Shown in pieces: positions 1 to 6,006 of a stretch of 6,580 bases of DNA. Both the position numbers and the translations under genes were made by a program. Every line of letters starts with the position of its first letter. Position 1 is the first letter of the stretch. The notes under the pieces were generated by a model. It ran no database searches and was not told where the DNA came from. It was given only the letters and a program-made list of their open reading frames with translations. This stretch comes from Clostridia bacterium. Its GTDB lineage: Bacteria > Bacillota > Clostridia > Christensenellales > CAG-1252. The DNA lies in the NCBI GenBank assembly GCA_009928745.1, contig SACC01000073.1:1-6580 (forward strand). The letters are read 5' to 3'.

Positions 1-60
1 CCCTCTGCCCTTACATAACGATACCAGCTTATCCATTGTCAATACATTATTCTTTGCCAT
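1..60 (-). CDS. glyQS: Glycyl-tRNA synthetase, N-terminal fragment (5' end of gene only)
   Basis: Twenty codons run from an ATG at 60-58 to the window edge, reading MAKNNVLTMDKLVSLCKGRG. This closely resembles the start of single-chain class II glycyl-tRNA synthetases of Bacillota (pattern MAK..MD.IVSLAK.RG, just before the family's GFVFPGS motif, which would lie outside the window). The enzyme charges tRNA-Gly with glycine in the cytoplasm as a homodimer. The start is supported by an AGAGG Shine-Dalgarno sequence (70-66) five bases upstream and by a strong promoter further up. It is transcribed away from the Cys-rich gene at 202. The call rests on 20 residues, so the family is probable rather than proven. 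A second in-frame Met at residue 9 is a less likely start because the visible ribosome binding site serves the first. Confidence 0.72.
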   Translation of the reverse strand, partial: MAKNNVLTMDKLVSLCKGRG

Positions 61-87
61 AATAACCTCTAGTGAAAAGATAAGCTA

Positions 88-116
88 ATAATATAATTCT
101 TAACCAAATTTGTCAA
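88..116 (-). promoter_or_regulatory. Housekeeping-type (sigma-70/sigma-A) promoter for glyQS
   Basis: On the minus strand, a perfect TTGACA (-35, bases 116-111) is followed after exactly 17 bases by TATTAT (-10, bases 93-88, five of six consensus positions). Transcription should start near base 80-82, giving a leader of only about 20 bases that contains the AGAGG ribosome binding site. A leader this short leaves no room for a T-box riboswitch, a frequent regulator of glycyl-tRNA synthetase genes in Bacillota. Confidence 0.75.
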
Positions 117-187
117 GCAAAGTAACACTTTTAGTTTATATAGCGTATTGTGAAGTAAGAAACATATTCTTAAAAAAAGAACAAAAC

Positions 188-193
188 GGAGGT
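188..193 (+). promoter_or_regulatory. Ribosome binding site of the Cys-rich small gene
   Basis: GGAGGT lies eight bases before the ATG at 202. This near-perfect Shine-Dalgarno sequence is the main evidence that the 65-codon frame is truly translated, and it fixes the start. No convincing -35/-10 pair for this gene is visible in the 61-187 spacer. Confidence 0.85.
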
Positions 194-201
194 ATACATA
201 T

Positions 202-399
202 ATGACAAATTTATTCGGCGGTGGATGTGGCTGTGATAATTCATTGTGGCTTATCCTGATCCTTTGTTGTTGCGGTAACGGCAATAACAGTAACTGTATC
301 TGCGATATTCTGCCTTTACTCCTTATTCTGCAATGCTGTGGCGGTTGCGGCGGCGTTGCTGGCAATAATCCTTGCAGCGGCTTCGGTTCCTGCAAATAA
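202..399 (+). CDS. Small Cys/Gly-rich protein of unknown function, 65 residues
   Basis: The protein is very short and extreme in composition: 12 Cys (positions 9, 11, 22-24, 32, 34, 45, 46, 49, 58, 64) and 13 Gly. Two hydrophobic stretches (residues 15-21, SLWLILIL region, and 36-43, ILPLLLIL) are each followed by a Cys cluster (CCCGNG, then QCCGGCGG), so the protein reads as two rough copies of a hydrophobic-then-Cys/Gly unit. Small proteins of this look are widespread in Clostridia and are sometimes labelled 'chorion class high-cysteine protein' from composition alone; the function is not known. Possible roles are membrane-associated, disulfide-crosslinked or metal-binding, but no defined metal motif is evident. 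There is no classical signal peptide. The gene stands alone, divergent from glyQS and convergent with the surface-protein operon, with an excellent ribosome binding site and hairpins just after its stop codon. It is confidently a gene, with function unassigned. Confidence 0.82.
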   Translation: MTNLFGGGCGCDNSLWLILILCCCGNGNNSNCICDILPLLLILQCCGGCGGVAGNNPCSGFGSCK

Positions 400-400
400 A

Positions 401-431
401 GTAAATGGGGCAATCCATATGCCCCATTTAC
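401..431 (+). terminator. Stem-loop directly after the Cys-rich gene (possible terminator or mRNA 3'-end structure)
   Basis: GTAAATGGGGCA (401-412) pairs perfectly with TGCCCCATTTAC (420-431) around a seven-base loop, giving a 12-bp stem one base after the stop codon. The base following the stem is not a T-tract on the plus strand, so it may act as a weak terminator or as a structure protecting the 3' end of the mRNA, ahead of the stronger terminator at 464-499. On the minus strand the stem is followed by TTTATTTG, so it could also be a back-up terminator for the operon. Confidence 0.6.
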
Positions 432-463
432 CGAATTATTGAGTATAGTGCTTTCATTACATA

Positions 464-499
464 AAAACAATAGGCTGACAATTGTCAGCCTTTTGTTTT
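464..499. terminator. Bidirectional rho-independent terminator
   Basis: An 18-base perfect palindrome, GGCTGACAATTGTCAGCC (473-490), is flanked by AAAACAA on the left (464-470) and TTTTGTTTT on the right (491-499). The flanks also pair, apart from one mismatch (471/492), so the arrangement works as a hairpin plus U-tract on both strands. It sits between the convergent Cys-rich gene and the surface-protein operon (last stop codon at 607) and should stop transcripts from both. The remainder of the spacer (500-606) holds nothing further that I can support. Confidence 0.8.
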
Positions 500-606
500 A
501 GTATTGCTATATAATTAATGATGTTTATACACTTGATTAAGTGACGCCCAATAAATACATTGGATAAGCAAAATTACCTCTTGGGTAGTTATTTTTAATT
601 GATTCC

Positions 607-3258
607 TTAATTTGAATTTTCGCCGTGCAGTCTGTTATATGTTTTGTAGTCAATATTGTATGTCTCATTAGGCTTTGTATTATAACTGCCGTCTTTATCT
701 CTTTGATTAAGAACATAAGCATAGTTTTCGGGTAAAATTCCAAGACTTCTAATTAAAGGATTTTGCATAACCGGCATTCCCGAAATATCCATTTGCTTTA
801 ACCAATATTTGTCCTCGTCTATATGGATATTTACGCCCTCTTCACTATAGCTTGCAGGGTTAATCTGCGGATTAGCGTTGTACCACAAGCCAAGCACCAA
901 GAACCCCATATTGACATAGTTACTGCCCTCATAGTAATACATGATATCCGAGTTGACTTTTAAAGTGAATACCGTTCTCAAAAAATCTGAAAGCATATTA
1001 TTAATTTGATACACAAGCGCGTTAAATGTTGCATTATCGGGGACACTTGGCAACATATCCATGCGAATTTCATCTACCTTTTTCCAGTTGTAAATATAAT
1101 TGTCGCCTTCATAGGTAAACTTGCTTGACTTTAACACGTAATTTTTTTGCATTTTCACTACTTTATTAACATCGCCGAGTATAACGCCAATTGGCGCAAT
1201 TGCGTTAGAAAAAATGCAATTCTTCACAGTTACGTTAGCCGCATCGTTTTCACAGAACTGTACGGTTATTGCAGTTGCCGAATTATTGCGGAAGATACAG
1301 CCCTCGACTAAAATATCGCCTGCGGTAAAATCGAGATGCGAATAAGCGTATTGGAATAAACAAAATTTGAAGTCAATATTGAACTTCTGACCCTCGCTAC
1401 GCGCGCCCTCTACACATACAGGACCTCCGCCTTTTTCAATTAGACTGGTGAACGCTTCTTTCGAATCGTCTGACGTGGGCTTATATGCCTGAACATTGAG
1501 GTTCTCAATAATTATAGTTGCATTATCCGATAAAGCGTTAGCTCCTGTGCCAAGATACCAGTACAAAAGTCTGCTCTTGGGCGAATCACTGTAAAATTGT
1601 CCGTCCAACTTATGTCCGTTACCAAAAATGCTATTAGTAAAATTGCTAAACGCTTCTCCGCCTGCGCCTATTGACGGCATATATACGTCAGTGTGCAAGA
1701 CTACTGCATAATCGGTATCATCGATAACTTTGTGCATATCGTAATATGGCGCGTAGCTAGGCATAATATTTTGCGTCTCGTCGTAGATATTCGCCATACC
1801 CATACCAATATTAACACCATCAACCACATTGAATGTATAACTTGCTATTGCGCTGATTGTACTAAATATCGGCGTTGCGGTAATAGTTACCGGCTGACCG
1901 ATTGCGTAAGACGAAAAAACTATATTCCCGTTATTATCTACTGTTGCGCGCGAAAGATTACTACTCTTGAATTCGAACATCTGCGCCGCATTCGCTGGAT
2001 AAACCGAAGCAATGCCGAGTCTGACGCTGTTGACTATCTCTCCGTCAACCATACTCTGTGACCCGATAACCTTACTTTGCGCAAGTCCAAGTTTATCGTT
2101 ATTAATATTTTGGTCAAGGCGGAAATATGTAACAGGCGTTAATACATTGACAGTTATTGTTGCGTCGATACAATTTGTAGCGCGCGCCGTAAGCTCAACT
2201 TCGCCGCTTGTAGCTCCTGTATATAATCTCCCGTTGACTATATTGACAATGGCGCTGTTGCTTGAATGCCATTCGATATTGCGGGCGCTGCCTAATGCAG
2301 TTATCGCGGTCAAAATAATATTGGCGGAGTTTGTTGCGATATAATTGCCTTTCGCCCACATTCCGTTCTTTAGAAGGTCAAGATTTTCAATAAGTATTTT
2401 TTCGCTCAAGATTTTATGAACTGTCATAATTGCAGTCTCTCCGCCTGCGCTGAATGTTAGCGTTGCGGTATCAGAGGTTGTGACAGACGTGCCGTTAAGC
2501 GTCCCGCCGGTTATTGATACAGAATATGTTGCGGCATTGATGTAACCAGCAATATCTACAGATGAATTCTGTGTATATACGGAGGATTGTTTTATCAACG
2601 CTTCTCCGGCAACCGTAACGGTAATACTCTTTGTAACAGTGCCCAAAGTATTAGCGGCGCTTGCTGTAATTGTAGCTGTACCCGCAGTTTTTGCGGTAAT
2701 GACGCCGTTAGCGTCTACCGATACAATATTGGAATTATTGCTTGACCATATTACCTTGTTATTCCCAAGCGCTCCCGACGGCGTGATAGCGCCTTCAAGT
2801 TGCAGTTGCTCGTATTTCTTAATGCTAAGATTGCCTTCATCAAATCTACCGTATGTTAAAATACGGATATTTCTAAGAGTCTGCCCTCCGATATAAAGAG
2901 TGCAGGAAGCTTTCGCGTTATTATTGCTAACTGACATCGCGGTTATATCCACGCTGCCGTAATTCTTTAGAGTGACTTTACCCTCATGCACTTCTGCTAT
3001 CTCTGTATCCGAACTGGTCCAAAGCATTGCGGTATTGAGCGCAATTCTTGGATAATACTCTACGCCGATATTATAAGTTTTGTTCGCGTAGTCCTCGAGA
3101 TTCAATTCGCACGACGTTAGCGCAATGCCTTCATGTGTCAAAATAATGTTTTCCACATCCAGCGCCACTGCCGAAGAGATAATCAATCCCGATACGTTGA
3201 TAACAAGAATAACAATAACGGGAATTATTAGTAATACTGCCATAATAATTTTTTTCAT
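607..3258 (-). CDS. Membrane-anchored Ig-like (BIG2) and beta-helix surface protein, paralogue 2 (883 residues)
   Basis: Extracellular protein tethered at its N terminus; molecular function unknown. Residues 4-29 form a hydrophobic segment after a short MKK tail. This is an uncleaved anchor or, less likely, a signal peptide (possible cleavage after AVA, residues 30-32). BIG2-type Ig-like domains follow at roughly 34-125 and 127-218, with signatures such as WTSSD...GSVDITA and WSSNNSNIVSVDANGVITA; a beta-rich linker lies at 219-284, then a third (286-374, WHSSNSAIV) and a divergent fourth Ig-like domain (376-481). Residues 482-700 look like a right-handed parallel beta-helix: SIFGNGHKLDG (543-553), IIIENLNVQ (582-590), then FCLFQYAYS, EGCIFRN and KNCIFSN with Cys at 633, 654 and 681. 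The C-terminal part (700-883) matches only its neighbour and ends in a conserved KDG.YNT.P...Y...LHG motif. No LPXTG or C-terminal membrane segment is present. It starts three bases after the stop of the upstream paralogue, with AGGA seven bases before the ATG. Sugar binding or adhesion is plausible; no catalytic site is recognised. Confidence 0.9.
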   Translation of the reverse strand: MKKIIMAVLLIIPVIVILVINVSGLIISSAVALDVENIILTHEGIALTSCELNLEDYANKTYNIGVEYYPRIALNTAMLWTSSDTEIAEVHEGKVTLKNYGSVDITAMSVSNNNAKASCTLYIGGQTLRNIRILTYGRFDEGNLSIKKYEQLQLEGAITPSGALGNNKVIWSSNNSNIVSVDANGVITAKTAGTATITASAANTLGTVTKSITVTVAGEALIKQSSVYTQNSSVDIAGYINAATYSVSITGGTLNGTSVTTSDTATLTFSAGGETAIMTVHKILSEKILIENLDLLKNGMWAKGNYIATNSANIILTAITALGSARNIEWHSSNSAIVNIVNGRLYTGATSGEVELTARATNCIDATITVNVLTPVTYFRLDQNINNDKLGLAQSKVIGSQSMVDGEIVNSVRLGIASVYPANAAQMFEFKSSNLSRATVDNNGNIVFSSYAIGQPVTITATPIFSTISAIASYTFNVVDGVNIGMGMANIYDETQNIMPSYAPYYDMHKVIDDTDYAVVLHTDVYMPSIGAGGEAFSNFTNSIFGNGHKLDGQFYSDSPKSRLLYWYLGTGANALSDNATIIIENLNVQAYKPTSDDSKEAFTSLIEKGGGPVCVEGARSEGQKFNIDFKFCLFQYAYSHLDFTAGDILVEGCIFRNNSATAITVQFCENDAANVTVKNCIFSNAIAPIGVILGDVNKVVKMQKNYVLKSSKFTYEGDNYIYNWKKVDEIRMDMLPSVPDNATFNALVYQINNMLSDFLRTVFTLKVNSDIMYYYEGSNYVNMGFLVLGLWYNANPQINPASYSEEGVNIHIDEDKYWLKQMDISGMPVMQNPLIRSLGILPENYAYVLNQRDKDGSYNTKPNETYNIDYKTYNRLHGENSN
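1078..1110 (-). repeat. Nucleotide-level repeat shared by the two paralogues, copy 2
   Basis: These 33 bases match 3757-3789 at 31 of 33 positions. They encode the G(D/E)NYIYNWKK motif at the start of the C-terminal domain. This is a residue of the tandem duplication, not a mobile repeat. Confidence 0.6.
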
Positions 3259-3261
3259 ATG

Positions 3262-6000
3262 TTAATCCTGCGCAGTTCCATGCAATTTTGCCAAAGTTGC
3301 TGCATTTAATTCGTATTTCTCGTCAGGCATTGTATTATATCCGTCCTTATTACCTTTCGGCAGTACGAGATTAAGCGGACTATCTGCAATCCTTATTCCA
3401 AAATAGTTCATGGCTCCTTTTACTATAGGATTGGAGGTAAGAGTGGTATCCACAATTAACTCTTTTAACATGTACTTGGACGCATCGCCAATAACGGAAA
3501 TACCGCCGTTGTAATAGTGTTCTGCCGAAGGATTAAATAATGCGTTATTCGGCACCCACAACGGCAAAAGCAAAAAACCAAAGTTAATGTAGTCGCCTTT
3601 CAAATTTTCGTATATAAGGTCTGAGTTGCGCTCATCTTTTAATGCAAGTTTAATCCAATCTGCCATATTATTATTAAGAGTATCATATAGCGCAAGTTTA
3701 TCTGTATATGCTATATTGTTAGTAGGAATTACATCCAGTCTGAAAGTCTCATCCAGCTTTTTCCAGTTGTAGATATAATTTTCGCCTTCCATTCTTAAAG
3801 TAAAATATTTTGTGCCGTCTCTTGTATTTTTATCAGACATAAATTCGCCGCAGGTTGTTATCATTGCCGGCGCAATGCTGTTAGAGAAAATGCAATTTTT
3901 GATTGTCAAATCTGAAGCGGTGTCTTTACTAGTCTGCATAAGAATAGCAGGTCCCGCAGTATTACGGAATATGCAACCTTCAATTACCGTCTTACCGCCT
4001 GACAACTCCATCTGACTATACGCGTATTGGAAAAGACAATAGCGGAATATATGAGTAATACCCTCTAAATGCTCATTGCTTGCATATTTATACCAAGGCA
4101 TACCGCCCTTATTAGCAAGCTCTCTAAACGCCGCAACCGAATCTTCGGAGATAGGCGCGAATGACTGTATCGATAAATTTTCTACAACAATTTCCAGCGG
4201 TCTTTTGGAATTAAACAAACCGTTAGTCGTACTACCGAACATACGGGTAGTGAATGTTCTAGAATGCATTTGACCGTCAAGTTTATTGCCGTTGCCGTAT
4301 ATTGAACGGGACAAATTAACCTGATGTTCTCCGTCAAGATTCTCAGGGTAATAAATATTTGTATGCAATACAATAGCCGATACCTCGTTGTTTTCCTGAT
4401 AATCGCCCTGATATTCGTTAGCGATATACATTAAATCATTAAAAGGAACAAAGCTCGGCATTATATCGTTATCTTTGTCATATATATTTTGCTGATATCC
4501 AACGCCGATATTGATTCCGTCAATGACTTTAAAGGTGTACGAATCTTTAGCAATAAGAGGAGAATATCTTGCCTCGACTGTTATGGTAACAAATTTTCCA
4601 ATAGCCGCGCGGCTAAATGTAATAATGCCCATAGCGTCTACTGTTGCATAAAGCTCGTTCGAGCTTGAGTAGTCAAACAATTCTTCGTATCCTATCATTG
4701 TAAGCACATCCGGATAGGTAGATTTTATATTCAATTTTAACTGATTGGTTACAACTTTATCTTGGCAAGTATATATGCCGAATACTCTATCTTGACCTAG
4801 TCCGGGCTTATCTTCTTTTGTATCATATTCCAATCTGATGTAGCTAATTGGCATTGCAACGGTAACTTCTATCTCCGCGCTCTCATATCCGTCAAAGCTT
4901 GCAGTAATAAGCGCATTGCCGGGAGTATGTCCGTAAAGTCTTCCGTTGATTACTCTTACAACCTGCTGATCGTTACTAGTCCAGATTATCTCCGCGCCTG
5001 CAGGTAGACTGCCTTCTGCGGCAACTGCCTTAAGGATAATGTCTGCGCCGCCTTGAGATATATAGTTATTCGCAAGCCATGCGCCCTTTTGCATGGCAAA
5101 GATATTTTCAAAAACAAGGGCTTTGTCTGTAGCTTTCTGCACCAGATTAATATACTCTGAATGACCGTTTTTACGTAATTCCACTTCTGTTATGCCAATA
5201 TTAGTTATGTTATAAATTTTGCTGACAATAAGCTGATTATTGACATAGACCAAAACATCTGGGCTGGATAAAATATCTGCAAAATTAAAGCTTGTGGCGC
5301 TGGTATAAACTGTGTCGATAATAGACAGCATTTCGCTCTCTACTGTAATATTGATTGTCTTAGTAATGTATACGCCCTTGATTCCCTTTGCACTTACAGT
5401 AACGGTTGCAGCGCCGATTGAGACTGCCGTCAATATACCGTTATTGTCAACATTAACGATACTCTCGTTATTACTGCTCCATTCGATTTTGTTATCTCCT
5501 AAAGCTGTGCTTGGAATAATTTCGGCTTTTAACGGCATTGTCTGATACTTTTTCAAATAATATTCATTTTTTACGACATCTTCGCCATATTCAGAAACAT
5601 GAATTGACTTTATTGCTTCGCCGATTACATAAAAGGTACAACTTACATTGCAGCTTGTATTACTTGCGGCGGTTGCGGTTATATCAACGCTGCCATAATC
5701 CAAAAAAGAAACTATGCCGTTATTGACTGTTGCGACACTTTCGTCAGAGCTGGTCCATATTATGGATTTGTTCTGGGCGATACGCGGATAATAATCGGCG
5801 AAAAGCTGAAATTTTTTATTTTTCTCAATATATTCATCAAGCAAAATTTGCTCGGCAAAAACTTCCTTTCCCTTATGGGTAAGCTTCATACTTTCGATAT
5901 TAATAGTAATCTCGGCAGAAATAATCATGCCAGATACGCTAATCGACATTATGACAAGCAGCGGTATTAACAGTAATATTGCTATCAGTACTTTTTTCAT
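3262..6000 (-). CDS. Membrane-anchored Ig-like (BIG2) and beta-helix surface protein, paralogue 1 (912 residues)
   Basis: Same architecture as the downstream gene. An N-terminal membrane segment (residues 4-28) with a short MKK tail ends in VSGMIIS, matching VSGLIIS in the paralogue. BIG2-type Ig-like domains lie near 34-127 (IWTSSDESVATV, GSVDITA) and 129-222 (WSSNNESIVNVDNNGILTA), followed by a beta-rich linker (223-290), a third (293-382, IWTSNDQQVVRV) and a divergent fourth Ig-like domain (384-495). The predicted beta-helix (496-722) contains VLHT (544-547), SIYGNGNKLDGQ (566-577), IVVENLSIQ (604-612) and Cys at 655, 676 and 703 in YCLFQYAYS, EGCIFRN and KNCIFSN. The C-terminal domain contains GENYIYNWKK (739-748) and ends with the shared NKDGYNT.P...Y...LHG motif. 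There is no wall-anchor signal. It begins six bases after the permease stop codon; AGG or AGAGA overlapping that stop is the only ribosome binding site, which suggests coupling to the permease. BIG2 domains are typical of bacterial surface proteins and parallel beta-helices often bind or cleave polysaccharide, but no enzyme active site is identifiable here. Confidence 0.9.
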   Translation of the reverse strand: MKKVLIAILLLIPLLVIMSISVSGMIISAEITINIESMKLTHKGKEVFAEQILLDEYIEKNKKFQLFADYYPRIAQNKSIIWTSSDESVATVNNGIVSFLDYGSVDITATAASNTSCNVSCTFYVIGEAIKSIHVSEYGEDVVKNEYYLKKYQTMPLKAEIIPSTALGDNKIEWSSNNESIVNVDNNGILTAVSIGAATVTVSAKGIKGVYITKTINITVESEMLSIIDTVYTSATSFNFADILSSPDVLVYVNNQLIVSKIYNITNIGITEVELRKNGHSEYINLVQKATDKALVFENIFAMQKGAWLANNYISQGGADIILKAVAAEGSLPAGAEIIWTSNDQQVVRVINGRLYGHTPGNALITASFDGYESAEIEVTVAMPISYIRLEYDTKEDKPGLGQDRVFGIYTCQDKVVTNQLKLNIKSTYPDVLTMIGYEELFDYSSSNELYATVDAMGIITFSRAAIGKFVTITVEARYSPLIAKDSYTFKVIDGINIGVGYQQNIYDKDNDIMPSFVPFNDLMYIANEYQGDYQENNEVSAIVLHTNIYYPENLDGEHQVNLSRSIYGNGNKLDGQMHSRTFTTRMFGSTTNGLFNSKRPLEIVVENLSIQSFAPISEDSVAAFRELANKGGMPWYKYASNEHLEGITHIFRYCLFQYAYSQMELSGGKTVIEGCIFRNTAGPAILMQTSKDTASDLTIKNCIFSNSIAPAMITTCGEFMSDKNTRDGTKYFTLRMEGENYIYNWKKLDETFRLDVIPTNNIAYTDKLALYDTLNNNMADWIKLALKDERNSDLIYENLKGDYINFGFLLLPLWVPNNALFNPSAEHYYNGGISVIGDASKYMLKELIVDTTLTSNPIVKGAMNYFGIRIADSPLNLVLPKGNKDGYNTMPDEKYELNAATLAKLHGTAQD
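3266..3269 (-). promoter_or_regulatory. Ribosome binding site of paralogue 2, inside the end of paralogue 1
   Basis: AGGA on the minus strand lies seven bases before the ATG at 3258 and inside the last codons of the upstream gene, whose TAA stop (3264-3262) falls between it and the start codon. A ribosome finishing the first protein would sit on this site, so translational coupling of the two paralogues is likely. Confidence 0.6.
3757..3789 (-). repeat. Nucleotide-level repeat shared by the two paralogues, copy 1
   Basis: Partner of 1078-1110, 31 of 33 bases identical and in the same orientation, encoding GENYIYNWKK. The surrounding coding sequence has diverged much more, so this stretch is under strong constraint or has been homogenised between copies. 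Confidence 0.6.
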
Positions 6001-6006
6001 ACGCGC

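Noticed and set aside
110..142. Possible plus-strand promoter (TTGTCA with a TATATA-like box) for the Cys-rich gene
   Set aside because: The spacing is about 21 bases and the -10 match is poor; TTGTCA largely overlaps the complement of the glyQS -35 box, so the match may be incidental.
69..470. Minus-strand open frame of 133 codons covering the Cys-rich gene
   Set aside because: It is antisense to the Cys-rich gene, runs through the glyQS promoter and a hairpin, and has a low-complexity Pro/Gln/Leu-rich stretch that is simply the complement of Gly/Cys codons.
401..490. The two adjacent hairpins as a CRISPR or mobile-element end
   Set aside because: They are different sequences, occur once each and lie between convergent genes, which is what terminators do; there are no repeated spacers or transposase.
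575..592. Small hairpin (TACC / GGTA) just after the stop of paralogue 2
   Set aside because: The stem is only four base pairs and the T-tract is short; the palindrome at 464-499 is a far better terminator.
537..743. Minus-strand open frame of 68 codons at the end of paralogue 2
   Set aside because: It overlaps the conserved C-terminal coding sequence of the 883-residue protein in another frame and has no recognisable features.
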